A stretch of DNA of 64,000 nt, from positions 248,001-312,000 of the forward strand of contig NZ_WAEL01000008.1 of NCBI RefSeq assembly GCF_011742925.1, written 5' to 3'. The notes under the pieces are model-generated. The model ran no database searches. It was not told the origin of the DNA and worked only from the letters and a program-made list of their open reading frames with translations. Both the position numbers and the translations under genes were made by a program. The stretch comes from Fibrivirga algicola. Lineage in GTDB: Bacteria; Bacteroidota; Bacteroidia; Cytophagales; Spirosomataceae. Positions 18,903-27,869 of this stretch are shown here, one piece after another. The stretch's first letter is position 1; each line of letters begins with the position of its first letter.

Positions 18903-20993
18903 ATGGTTGTCTTTCTGCTGCTTTTCGTTGCCTACATTGGCTGGCTGGCTGCCCGTGTTGCTCGCCCATCGCTAGTTGAATGGCTGCTCGTATCATTTCT
19001 GCTTTACACCAGCAGCGTTATCCTGACGGGCTTCATCCTATCGGCACTCTACCAGACCAATCACGAATGGGTTTGGGCCTTTTCGGTCTTTATCACGGCC
19101 TCGCTTATCGGGTTTAGCCTGCGTGCGTTACTACGCAATCAGATGTCATTCAACCCGTTGCAGCTAATTAGTCAGCGCTGGCAGTTAACCAGACAGTGGT
19201 TTGCGGCACTGCCAACGTACCCAAAGGCACTATTCGCCATCTTGTTTTTGACGTTATCAGTACTAACCGTTACGAACCTGGCTATCGTTTTGTTCACGGT
19301 ACCCAACGAATGGGACAGCATGACTGGCCACCTGAATCGGGTGGTGCAGTACATGCAGCGGGGCACCATGCGGCATTTTGGCGGTACCAACTGGAATATC
19401 GACACGTACCCGAAGAGTGTTTGCACCCTTCAGATTTATGGCTATCTGATCACGGGCCGGTTTGAAAATGGGTTTCGCCTCATTCACCACCTCGCCTACT
19501 GGACTACGATTGTTGCTGTATTTGGCATCGTTCAGCGAATCAGTCAGTTGCGGGGAGCTGTAAGCTCGGCCACTTCGTTGTCAGCAAGTTTTCTGGCTGC
19601 GCTGGCCATGAGCCTGCTGCCCGACTTTCTGATGCAGGCCGTTACCACCGAAACGGATATTGTCCTGACTGCCTACCTGAGCGTGCTGCTCTATATGCTG
19701 TTCGCCTACCGGGCATCGGGCAGTTCTGCTAATGCGCCGCGCGATAACCGCTATCTGTACCTGGCCGGTATGGCGTTTGGCGTGGCCTACGGGCATAAAG
19801 TAACCTTCACGCTCCTGCTGCCATCGGTGTTTGTGATCATGATCTACACCGTTTTCTGGTCGAACTCCATCGCTACTACCGCCGCACGCACAGCCCGACT
19901 GGCGGCAGCTATTGGTGTTGGCGCCTGCCTGTGGATGCTGCCCACAGGTTATTTAAAAAACATCGAAGTGTTTGGCCACCCCATTGGGCCTCCAACCGCC
20001 CTGCGCCACCAGTCTGTTGAGCGGGCTGGCCCCTTGCGGAATCTCTTTGAACAGGGGTCACGTAATGTAGTGCGCTATACCTACGACCATATCAACCTCG
20101 ATGGTCTGCGAAATACGGCCACCGGCGAAGCCATTAATCAGACCATGCGTAAGCCGATTGTCTGGTTGGAAGACAAGTTGCATATGCGCCTCGATGAAGA
20201 GACTGACTTCTCGATTATCCCCTTCACCTTCCAGCGGAAGTTCGTCTTTTACAATGCTAACCCTTACTGGGGCATCATCGGTTTTGGCCTTATCATTCCG
20301 CTGCTGGTGCTGACCCTATTGTTTGTGTTTCGGTCAACGGTTCACGTGTATGTAGGCATTGCCATTCTGCTGCACCTGATGGCCCTCTCCTACTCGGCCC
20401 CATATGATCCCTTTAAAGGGAGGTACTTTACAGAAACCGGCCTGTTTGGCATTCTTTTTCTGGCCCTGCTCTTTTTGCATCCCCGCCTTAACCTGTCGCA
20501 ACCAGGCAAACCTATCCTGAAAAGTTACGTCGCGCTAGCCCTGGGCCTAGGTGCGTTATCAGCGTTGGGTTGCGTATTCATGAATATTCGGGCCCTTCCG
20601 TTTGCCTGGACTACGCCCGATGGCTTCCGGTTTCCGTCTGTTTTCGAAGCCGACCGTGTCCGCGTCATGACCATCGGCCGTCCCGATACGTACTTGCCTT
20701 ATAAACGGTTCGATGATATGGTCCCCGACTCTGCCACTGTAGCCCTCGGCACCATCAACGACGATTACGAATACCCGCTCTACGGCAAACACCTGACCCG
20801 GCGGCTCATTCCTATCAACCCGTTCGAGAAAGGTGTACAGCCCATTCCGAAGGAGGCAACGTACCTGTTCTTCTCTAAAAACGTAATCTCACCCCGCCCC
20901 GGCGACATCAGGCTGGGCACTGACACGGCGGCGGCTCACTCGCCCTACGTAGTAGTGCCGGGAGAAGATTATTATCTTCGCAAGCTCAGGTAA
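18903..20993 (+). CDS. GT-C-type multi-spanning membrane protein (possible lipid-linked sugar glycosyltransferase)
   Basis: 696 residues with about 11 membrane helices. The first large loop contains NEWDSMTGHLNRVVQYMQRG, in which the Asp after the second helix sits where GT-C enzymes carry a catalytic acidic residue. A large soluble C-terminal part follows the last helix. The overall look fits a GT39/ArnT-like or related GT-C enzyme working on the periplasmic side, but no family can be named with certainty. It sits tightly after the aminotransferase gene within the polysaccharide locus. Confidence 0.6.
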   Translation: MVVFLLLFVAYIGWLAARVARPSLVEWLLVSFLLYTSSVILTGFILSALYQTNHEWVWAFSVFITASLIGFSLRALLRNQMSFNPLQLISQRWQLTRQWFAALPTYPKALFAILFLTLSVLTVTNLAIVLFTVPNEWDSMTGHLNRVVQYMQRGTMRHFGGTNWNIDTYPKSVCTLQIYGYLITGRFENGFRLIHHLAYWTTIVAVFGIVQRISQLRGAVSSATSLSASFLAALAMSLLPDFLMQAVTTETDIVLTAYLSVLLYMLFAYRASGSSANAPRDNRYLYLAGMAFGVAYGHKVTFTLLLPSVFVIMIYTVFWSNSIATTAARTARLAAAIGVGACLWMLPTGYLKNIEVFGHPIGPPTALRHQSVERAGPLRNLFEQGSRNVVRYTYDHINLDGLRNTATGEAINQTMRKPIVWLEDKLHMRLDEETDFSIIPFTFQRKFVFYNANPYWGIIGFGLIIPLLVLTLLFVFRSTVHVYVGIAILLHLMALSYSAPYDPFKGRYFTETGLFGILFLALLFLHPRLNLSQPGKPILKSYVALALGLGALSALGCVFMNIRALPFAWTTPDGFRFPSVFEADRVRVMTIGRPDTYLPYKRFDDMVPDSATVALGTINDDYEYPLYGKHLTRRLIPINPFEKGVQPIPKEATYLFFSKNVISPRPGDIRLGTDTAAAHSPYVVVPGEDYYLRKLR

Positions 20994-21100
20994 AGCCGGA
21001 CGACGAATGTTGGATTTGAGATTGATCCGTTGCGTGAGTAAGCTTCTTGCGCAGGCCAAATCCCCACTCTAGCATTCCTGCTCCTAAATTCGAAACCCCC

Positions 21101-21841
21101 ATGACCCTCGCCATTATGCAGCCGTATGTGCTGCCCTACATCGGGTACATTCAGTTGATGAATACCGTAGATACATTCGTGTTTTACGACGATGTGGCGT
21201 TTATCAACCGGGGGTGGGTGAACCGGAATCGGCTGCTGGTCAACGGAAAAGAGCATCTGTTCACGATTCCACTAAAAGAGGCTAGTCAGAATAAACCGAT
21301 TCGTGAAATTGCACTGGCGAACGACCCTAAATGGCGGAGCAAACTGTTGAAAACCATCGAGCAGAGTTACCGGAAAGCGCCGCAGTACACAACAGTCATG
21401 CCTATAACCGAGCGAATTGTCAACTTCCAGGCCGGAAGCCAATCCGACGTTTCGATTGCGGACTATATTTTTCATAGTTTCACTGAATTGACGGCCTACC
21501 TCGGTATCACGACCCGTTTAGTAGCTTCTTCGACCGTTTACGGCAACGGGCAGCTCAAAGCACAGGAGCGAATTGTTGATATTTGTCGGCAGGAAGGGGC
21601 CGAGCGGTACATCAATCCGATCGGGGGCACGGAGTTGTACAACCAAGCCGCATTTGATCCGATCGGCTGCGAGCTACGTTTCATTCAGCCTCATCGCATC
21701 ACGTACCCGCAGTTTGGCGCACCCGAGTTTGTGCCCTGGCTGTCGATTCTGGATGTGCTGATGAACGTTAATGCCGAGTCCATTCGTCCGTTGCTGACCC
21801 AGTTTGACCTTATTTCAACGAGTGAACGTGCAGTAGAGTAA
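21101..21841 (+). CDS. WbqC-family protein
   Basis: 246 residues from the ATG at 21101; the frame runs 18 codons further up to a TTG. It opens with MTLAIMQPYVLPYIGYIQL, then FVFYDDVAFINRGWVNRNR and IPLKEASQNKPI, the characteristic WbqC pattern. WbqC-like proteins occur in O-antigen and capsule loci and are thought to help make modified sugars; the reaction is not firmly established. The approximately 107-bp gap upstream holds a weak GGATTTG/CAAATCC pairing. Its position beside the aminotransferase and the acyltransferase supports a joint role in amino-sugar modification. Confidence 0.85.
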   Translation: MTLAIMQPYVLPYIGYIQLMNTVDTFVFYDDVAFINRGWVNRNRLLVNGKEHLFTIPLKEASQNKPIREIALANDPKWRSKLLKTIEQSYRKAPQYTTVMPITERIVNFQAGSQSDVSIADYIFHSFTELTAYLGITTRLVASSTVYGNGQLKAQERIVDICRQEGAERYINPIGGTELYNQAAFDPIGCELRFIQPHRITYPQFGAPEFVPWLSILDVLMNVNAESIRPLLTQFDLISTSERAVE

Positions 21842-21906
21842 GTGAGCCTCTGTGTGCACCCTGTCGCTCAGCTACGCTTTTAACACGATCACCTATTCAA
21901 TCGCTT

Positions 21907-22560
21907 ATGGCTAACATCATCATTTTCGGGGTACTCGATACGGCAGAACTAGCCCATTTCTACCTCACCAACGACTCAGAGCATACCGTCGTCGCGTTCA
22001 CCGTGGATCGGGAATACCTCAAGGAAGACTCGTTCAAAGGGTTACCCGTTGTGGCGTTTGAGGATGTGGAAACGCTTTTCCCGCCAGCACAGTATCAGTT
22101 TTTCGCCCCCATGACGGGACGAAACATGAACCGTAACCGCGAAAAAGTGTATCTGGCGGCCAAAGCCAAAGGCTACGAGTTCATCTCTTACATCAGTTCG
22201 AAAGCCACAACGTTCGGCAACCAGATTGGCGAGAACTGCTTTATCCTCGAAGACAACACCATCCAGCCATTTACTACCATCGGCAACAACGTGGTAATGT
22301 GGAGCGGTAACCATATTGGCCACCACGGCCGCATCGACGACCACGTCTTTTTTACATCACACGTAGTTATGTCGGGGCACTGTCACATTCAGTCGTATTG
22401 CTTCTTCGGCGTCAACAGCACCATTCGCGATTACCTCACCGTAGCCGAGGGCACGCTGCTGGGTATGGCGTCGGCGCTGTACAAAAACTCCGATCCCTGG
22501 GGCGTTTACATCGGTAATCCACCCAAGAAGCTCCCCCAGCCCAGCCACGAAACGTATTAA
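21907..22560 (+). CDS. NeuD-like hexapeptide-repeat sugar acyltransferase
   Basis: 217 residues. An N-terminal Rossmann-like part (IIIFGVLDTAELAHFYL) leads to a left-handed beta-helix of hexapeptide repeats (about 100-195: IGENCFILEDNTIQP, then IGNNVVMWSGNHIGHH). The putative catalytic His is in GHHGRI. This is the layout of PglD/NeuD enzymes that N- or O-acetylate sugars. With the aminotransferase at 17810 it could make an N-acylated amino sugar, which is inference from context. An inverted repeat follows in the gap before the next gene. Confidence 0.85.
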   Translation: MANIIIFGVLDTAELAHFYLTNDSEHTVVAFTVDREYLKEDSFKGLPVVAFEDVETLFPPAQYQFFAPMTGRNMNRNREKVYLAAKAKGYEFISYISSKATTFGNQIGENCFILEDNTIQPFTTIGNNVVMWSGNHIGHHGRIDDHVFFTSHVVMSGHCHIQSYCFFGVNSTIRDYLTVAEGTLLGMASALYKNSDPWGVYIGNPPKKLPQPSHETY

Positions 22561-22577
22561 ACAGTATGTGGTCTATT

Positions 22578-22633
22578 CGCTACCAGCCCCTGATCATTGA
22601 CAGCAAAACTGCTAATGACCGGGACTGGTAGCG
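22578..22633. repeat. Intergenic inverted repeat in the polysaccharide locus
   Basis: The arms 22578-22590 and 22621-22633 pair over 13 bp with one mismatch (CGCTACCAG against CTGGTAGCG is perfect), and an inner TCATT/AATGA (22594-22598, 22614-22618) extends the hairpin. It fills most of the 94-bp gap and has no U-run on either strand. Confidence 0.65.
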
Positions 22634-22654
22634 GGTGCCACGGAATGACTACCA

Positions 22655-23854
22655 ATGACAATTCTTTTAATCGGTCACGATGCAAACCGGGCGGGCGCTC
22701 AGTTGGTCCTGCTTCAGCTAATGCAACAGCTCAAGGCTGAAGGCATTACGCTACACTTGCTGCTGGGCGGCGGCGGGCCATTGCTGACCGATTATGAACA
22801 GTTGGCAAGCGTCACCCTGTGGCCCGAATCGGCGAAACACGTAGTTGGTCCCACGGCCGATAAAGTGTTGAGCAAGCTTGGGCTCTGGCAGCAGCAAGCA
22901 CATCAACAGAAGAAACGCCAGCACGAAGCTTTACGCGAAGCACTTGATCTTGACCATGTCGACCTGGTAGTGGTAAACACAGTAACCAGCGGCAAGTACT
23001 TCCGGCAACTTCCCCTACGCCCCAACGTACCTGTGCTGGCTTTTGTGCATGAGTTGGCCATGTCGGTAAACCTGTATGCCGATTCCGACGACCTTCGGTT
23101 TCTGTTGCAACGGGCCACTCGTATTCTAACTGTGTCGCAGGCCACAGCGCGGTATTACGAAACCACCTGGCAGGTAGCTCCCGAGCGCATTACCCTGTTT
23201 ACGCATATCGACCTGCCCGCCATTCAGCAGGCGCTGGATGTTGCCGGTAGCCGGACCGGCTCCTTACCGGGTCTGGACGATTTACCCGCCAACGCCATCG
23301 TTGTGGGTAGCTGTGGCAACGCCGAATGGCGAAAAGGAACCGATTTATTCGTGTCGCTGGCCCGAATGCTGGTTAGTCTTGACCCACAGCCTGATCAGCC
23401 ACCCATTTATTTCGTTTGGGTCGGTTTGCCTCCCGGCCAGTTACATGACGACCTGACGCTCGATGTGATCAAAGCCGGTATGACCAACCGGGTACGTTTC
23501 ATCGCTCCTACACCCGACGTGCTGCGCTACATGGCCCGGTTCGATGTGTTCTTGCTTTGCTCGCGCGAAGATCCGTATCCGCTTGTGATGCTCGAAGCGG
23601 GATTGTCGGGCATACCCGTCGTCTGCTTCGAGGGAGCCGGAGGCGCGGCCGAACTGGTGGAAACCGATGGCGGTGCTGTGGTGCCCTACCTCGATCTGCT
23701 GGCGATGGCTCAGGCTATTCAGCGCTTAACGACAAACGTTGACTTGCGTCAACAGCAGGGACAAACACTACGGCAAAAAATTCAGCAGCGGCACAACCTG
23801 CAAAAAAGTACAACTGAGTTTATGGCGATCGTCGCCGCACTGACCCGATCATGA
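22655..23854 (+). CDS. Glycosyltransferase family 4-like (GT-B)
   Basis: 399 residues with a GT-B fold. The N-terminal nucleotide-fold half begins ILLIGHDANRAGAQLVLLQL, and the C-terminal half has WRKGTDLFVSLARML, then SREDPYPLVMLEAGLSGIPVVCF with the E-x7-E motif of retaining GT4 enzymes. It should transfer a sugar from a nucleotide donor during repeat-unit assembly in the cytoplasm. It overlaps the next gene by four bases (ATGA), indicating translational coupling. Confidence 0.9.
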   Translation: MTILLIGHDANRAGAQLVLLQLMQQLKAEGITLHLLLGGGGPLLTDYEQLASVTLWPESAKHVVGPTADKVLSKLGLWQQQAHQQKKRQHEALREALDLDHVDLVVVNTVTSGKYFRQLPLRPNVPVLAFVHELAMSVNLYADSDDLRFLLQRATRILTVSQATARYYETTWQVAPERITLFTHIDLPAIQQALDVAGSRTGSLPGLDDLPANAIVVGSCGNAEWRKGTDLFVSLARMLVSLDPQPDQPPIYFVWVGLPPGQLHDDLTLDVIKAGMTNRVRFIAPTPDVLRYMARFDVFLLCSREDPYPLVMLEAGLSGIPVVCFEGAGGAAELVETDGGAVVPYLDLLAMAQAIQRLTTNVDLRQQQGQTLRQKIQQRHNLQKSTTEFMAIVAALTRS

Positions 23855-24852
23855 CGCTGGCATTTACCATCTGCTCCGTGAATTACCTCGCCCAGGCCCG
23901 CACCCTCGGCGACTCACTGAAAGAAACAAATCCCGACTGGCAGTTTATGATCGGGCTCGTCGATGACCTGCAAACCGCTAACCTGCCCAGCCATCTTCTG
24001 CCCGACTATCCAATGATGGAAGTGGCTGCCCTAAATATCCCGGATTTTGCCGGTATGTGCGCCCGCTATGATATTACGGAGCTGAATACGGCGGTGAAAC
24101 CCTTCTTCATCGATCACTTCTTTACGAGCGGACTTGGAACCGCCCGCCCCGACGCGGTTATTTATTTCGATCCCGACATTATCGTTTTTCAGCCCCTCGA
24201 ACGGCTTGCCAATGCCCTGAAAGACAACAGTCTGGTGCTGACCCCGCATACCGTTGCCCCTACACCAGACTGGGAAACGCCCAACGAGCAGCATCACCTG
24301 AATACAGGCATTTTCAACCTGGGCTTTATTGGGCTGCGTAATGATGCCACCGCACAGCAGTTTGTGACCTGGTGGAAACAGCGGCTCACCTACGAGTGCC
24401 GGATCGACCTGTGCGAAGGGCTGTTCGTAGACCAGCAGTGGGTGAATTTCGCCCCGATTTACCACGACAATGTACTGATTGAAAAGCATAAAGGGTACAA
24501 TGTAGCTTATTGGAACATCCACGAGCGCACCCTCAACGAGCAGGACGGTACCTGGCTGGTCGAAGACCCAATGGGCGGCGAAACCGTACCGCTTCAGTTC
24601 TTTCACTACAGCGGCTATGGCGTGCAGAAACCCCACGAAATATCGAAGTACCAGACCCGCTACACCTTCGACCAACGCCCCGATCTGGTGCCGCTTTTCC
24701 AGCTTTACCACAACCGGCTGCTGACCAACGGCAACGATGCCTACCGGGCCTACCCCTGCGTATACGTTAAACCTACGCCGGTACGCTACTACACCAGCAT
24801 CCGCCGCCTGCTGAACGTACCCGTGCGAAAGCTGACCGAATGGATTGGCTAA
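23851..24852 (+). CDS. Nucleotide-diphospho-sugar transferase-type glycosyltransferase (paralog of 26764-27759)
   Basis: 333 residues with a GT-A-like fold: TICSVNYLAQARTLGDSL at the start, the metal-binding YFDPDIIVFQPL (DPD, D107-D109), HHLNTGIFNLGFIGL, and a QQWVNFAP block. It resembles the GT8-like nucleotide-sugar transferases common in Bacteroidetes polysaccharide loci. The gene at 26764 has the same domain order and clear residue similarity, so the pair arose by duplication; here the DxD motif is intact. The start overlaps the preceding GT4 gene. Confidence 0.75.
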   Translation: MTLAFTICSVNYLAQARTLGDSLKETNPDWQFMIGLVDDLQTANLPSHLLPDYPMMEVAALNIPDFAGMCARYDITELNTAVKPFFIDHFFTSGLGTARPDAVIYFDPDIIVFQPLERLANALKDNSLVLTPHTVAPTPDWETPNEQHHLNTGIFNLGFIGLRNDATAQQFVTWWKQRLTYECRIDLCEGLFVDQQWVNFAPIYHDNVLIEKHKGYNVAYWNIHERTLNEQDGTWLVEDPMGGETVPLQFFHYSGYGVQKPHEISKYQTRYTFDQRPDLVPLFQLYHNRLLTNGNDAYRAYPCVYVKPTPVRYYTSIRRLLNVPVRKLTEWIG

Positions 24853-24936
24853 GCAGGGCCACAGGCCGTACCTTTACCGCGTCAATACCGTAGCGACCCA
24901 CGGCATCAGTGGCCACCACATCACCCCCGTTTATCT

Positions 24937-25749
24937 GTGAGCGTTTGTATAGTTATTCCAGTTTATAAAGCGACGCTAACTCCCTACGAAACAGTAGCCC
25001 TGACGCAGTGCATTCGGGTTTTGGGTCACTATCCGATCATCTTTGCCAAGCCAGACACGCTCGACCTTACCCCCATCTTACAAACGATACCGCACGCGGT
25101 AGAAACCCGGTCGTTTGGTGACGCTTACTTCACATCGGTGCAGAGTTACAACCGGCTCATGCTGTCGACCACGTTTTACGAAGCATTTACTGATTTCAAC
25201 TACATGCTCATTCATCAGCTAGACGCCTTTGTCTTCCGTGATGACTTAGCCAGTTGGTGCCAGCGCGGGTACGACTACGTGGGAGCACCCTGGCTGCGCG
25301 ACTGTGATTTTAAGAGTCCCTGGGACGAGCGCTGGTTTAACGCCAAAAAGCAAATTGCACTCTGGCTTAACCTCCGGAAAGCCGACGGGATCACCCCGCG
25401 CGAAATCACTACCCTCAACGGCGTGGGCAACGGCGGGCTGTCGCTTCGGCATGTGGCGCATTCGCTGGCTACGCTGCACCGCATGCGGTCGAAGTTGGCA
25501 ACCTATGAAACGGTAGCCATGCACCAGTTCAACGAAGACGTGTTCTGGGGCGTGGAGGTAAACCGTTACTGGCCTCACCTCAACGTACCCGATTTCAGAA
25601 CGGCCATGCAGTTTGCGGTCGAGTTTTTCCCCGAACGTGCTATTTCCGTTTACAACAACGGGAAGCTCCCCTTTGGCTGTCATGCCTGGGATATTCACGG
25701 CACAGACTATTGGCGTCCTATCTTTGCGCAGTATGGCTACACCATCTGA
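24937..25749 (+). CDS. DUF5672-family protein (glycosyltransferase-like)
   Basis: 270 residues starting at a GTG. It matches the DUF5672 pattern: VCIVIPVYKATLTPYE, then RSFGDAYFTSVQSYNRLML, FNYMLIHQLDAFVFRDDL, and GNGGLSLRHV. The combination of an LDAFVF acidic motif and GGLSLR suggests a GT-A-type glycosyltransferase, but the activity is not established for the family. Its end overlaps the next gene by 17 bp. Confidence 0.7.
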   Translation: MSVCIVIPVYKATLTPYETVALTQCIRVLGHYPIIFAKPDTLDLTPILQTIPHAVETRSFGDAYFTSVQSYNRLMLSTTFYEAFTDFNYMLIHQLDAFVFRDDLASWCQRGYDYVGAPWLRDCDFKSPWDERWFNAKKQIALWLNLRKADGITPREITTLNGVGNGGLSLRHVAHSLATLHRMRSKLATYETVAMHQFNEDVFWGVEVNRYWPHLNVPDFRTAMQFAVEFFPERAISVYNNGKLPFGCHAWDIHGTDYWRPIFAQYGYTI

Positions 25750-26764
25750 CCAGCGACCTACCCTATCGGTAGCCCTTTGTACCTACAATGGGGCCGCGTA
25801 CCTGCGCGAGCAGTGGAACAGCCTCCTGGCGCAGGACTGGCTACCCAATGAACTCATCGTCAGTGACGACGGCTCAACCGATGGCACCTTGGACCTGGTT
25901 CGTGAACTGGCCGGTACTGCACCGTTTCGCACAACGATTCTGGAAAATACTACTCCGCTTGGGTTCAACGGCAACTTCGAAAAAGCCATTGCAGCCTGCA
26001 CCGGTGACCTCATTTTCCTCTGCGATCAGGACGACGCCTGGTTACCGCATAAAACAAGAGCCTTGGCAACGTACCTGAGCGACCACCCGGACCACGACGT
26101 TGTTTTTGGAAATGCCACCGTTGCCGACCCTCACTTGAAACCGACCGACCGACAGTTCTGGGACGTTGTCCGGTTTGGCCCAAACGACCAACAGGAATGG
26201 GCAGCGGGTGCGGCCATGCATGTGTTACTCAACGGAAACCGCGTGATGGGCTGCGCAATGGCTTTTCGTCAATCGTTCAGGGCGAGGGCGCTTCCCATCC
26301 CCGCCAACGTACCCGGCGGCTACGTTTACGATGGCTGGCTGGCCCTGGTAGCGGCCGCTACTAACCAAATCGGGTTTGTGGCCGAATCGCTGCAACTTTA
26401 CCGTACGCATCCAGCCCAGCAAATTGGGGTACGTCCCCCCGAGGCTGGTCCGCCCGTCCGGCTCCGCGACCGCTTTAACCGCGAACGGGCGCTGAAACTG
26501 GCCCCTTTCCAACAGGAGAAGCAGTGCTGGCAAACCTTGTTGACAATGCTCATTGAGCGCACCGGCCCAACCGCCGCCGGCCTTACCCATCTGCGGCAGC
26601 GCCTGAATCATGTTGCCATGCGGGCTACGTTACCCAACAGCCGTTTGGCGCGTCTGTGGCCAGTGGGTCAGGGACTCGCGGCTGGCCACTATCACCGGTA
26701 TGCCGATGCCGACGCCAATCGGCTGGCACCTTATATCGCCGCTGCCGGCGACCTTCTCGAATAA
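25733..26764 (+). CDS. Glycosyltransferase family 2
   Basis: 343 residues from the ATG at 25733; the longer frame begins inside the previous gene. Canonical GT2 motifs: SVALCTYNGAAYL, VSDDGSTDGTLDLV, the DxD region LCDQDDAWLPHK. The C-terminal 120 residues are helical. It probably adds one sugar of the repeat unit. The start overlaps the DUF5672 gene by 17 bp and its stop shares one base with the start of the next gene (TAATG). Confidence 0.9.
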   Translation: MATPSDQRPTLSVALCTYNGAAYLREQWNSLLAQDWLPNELIVSDDGSTDGTLDLVRELAGTAPFRTTILENTTPLGFNGNFEKAIAACTGDLIFLCDQDDAWLPHKTRALATYLSDHPDHDVVFGNATVADPHLKPTDRQFWDVVRFGPNDQQEWAAGAAMHVLLNGNRVMGCAMAFRQSFRARALPIPANVPGGYVYDGWLALVAAATNQIGFVAESLQLYRTHPAQQIGVRPPEAGPPVRLRDRFNRERALKLAPFQQEKQCWQTLLTMLIERTGPTAAGLTHLRQRLNHVAMRATLPNSRLARLWPVGQGLAAGHYHRYADADANRLAPYIAAAGDLLE

Positions 26765-27759
26765 TGATTTTAACTGTTTGCACCAGCGATCAATACGGAC
26801 ACGCCATGCTGCTGGTGGAGTCGCTAAAAAAGCAGCATCCTGATCAGCTCATACTGGTTGGCCAGATCGGTATGGCTACTCATACTGCTCCATCAGGGGT
26901 TACTGAACTGGCCATCTCCGACACCGGGCTGAGTTCCGCCCAACTTGCTGAGCTATCGGCCCGGTACACCGCAACAGAATTCAGAGCAGCTCTTAAACCA
27001 AGCCTGATCAAAGCCGCGTTTAAGCGATACCCCGACGAGCAAGTGCTGCTGTACATCGACCCCACGGCCTATGTGTATCAACCGCTTACATTAATTTTAA
27101 GTCAGCTAGAGCAGCATACTATCCTGCTAAATCCACACTGGCTGGCCGCACCGACCGATGACCGCTTGCCCGACGAAAAACACCTGCAAAATGTAGGTCT
27201 CTTCAGCAGTGGGTTTATTGGCTTCCGCCGCTGCCCGGAAACAGACCGGATGCTCGACTGGTGGGAAAGCCGTTGCCTCGACCACGCGGCGATCAATTTT
27301 TGCATAGGCAGTTGCCTCGATCAACTCTGGCTCATGCACGTACCTACGCTGTTCGACGGAGTAGGTATTTTGAAAAACCCCGGCGTGCAGGTGGCACTAT
27401 GGAACCTGCCCCAGCGCACCCTTACAGAAACCCCCGATGGCTGGCAAGTAACCGGACAGGGCGGCCCAAACGTCGCCTCTCCGCTACTCACGGCCGATTT
27501 CCTAGGCCTTTCAAAACAAAACGAGGGCCTGTTCCAGCAGCAGAACCGATTACAGATCGTGCATCGTCCCGATGTAAAAAGGCTCCTGGCCAATTACGAA
27601 CAAGCCCGCCTACCGCTCCATATTCCGACTCAATCCACCGTTTATGGGCAACAGCCCGAACCAGTTATCCTGCGGGGTTGGCGGCGTTCGGTGAAACGGA
27701 AGCTGATACAACTGAGCAAATGGATCGACAATGTGCCCATACGGCCCATTCACCGATGA
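26764..27759 (+). CDS. Glycosyltransferase-like paralog with altered DxD motif
   Basis: 331 residues from the ATG at 26764, which shares a base with the previous stop. It parallels the protein at 23851 throughout: TVCTSDQYGHAMLLVESL, EFRAALKPSLIKAAF, LLYIDPTAYVYQPL, LQNVGLFSSGFIGF, and LDQLWLMHVPTLFDG. Where the paralog has DPD, this one has D99-P-T101, so the second metal-binding Asp is lost. Activity may therefore be changed or absent, or the true acidic residue may lie elsewhere. Everything else (length, context) looks like a functional gene. Confidence 0.65.
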   Translation: MILTVCTSDQYGHAMLLVESLKKQHPDQLILVGQIGMATHTAPSGVTELAISDTGLSSAQLAELSARYTATEFRAALKPSLIKAAFKRYPDEQVLLYIDPTAYVYQPLTLILSQLEQHTILLNPHWLAAPTDDRLPDEKHLQNVGLFSSGFIGFRRCPETDRMLDWWESRCLDHAAINFCIGSCLDQLWLMHVPTLFDGVGILKNPGVQVALWNLPQRTLTETPDGWQVTGQGGPNVASPLLTADFLGLSKQNEGLFQQQNRLQIVHRPDVKRLLANYEQARLPLHIPTQSTVYGQQPEPVILRGWRRSVKRKLIQLSKWIDNVPIRPIHR

Positions 27760-27793
27760 ACAGCCCATAGTCTGGCGGGCCACTCGTTAGAAA

Positions 27794-27844
27794 TTCTGGG
27801 AAAAACCGAGTGTTTTTGGCTAATTTGCGGCCGATTTCCCAGAA
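27794..27844. repeat. Inverted repeat with promoter-like loop before the GT4 gene at 27870
   Basis: TTCTGGGAAA (27794-27803) and TTTCCCAGAA (27835-27844) are perfectly complementary over 10 bp with a 31-nt loop. The loop contains TAATTTGC, one base short of the -7 consensus. This is the only gap near 100 bp in this part of the locus and may hold an internal promoter or operator. Confidence 0.55.
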
Positions 27845-27869
27845 AAATACAAACACGCATTAGTAACAC

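Noticed and set aside
24031-24711. 226-codon minus-strand frame
   Set aside because: Antisense shadow of the glycosyltransferase gene at 23851.
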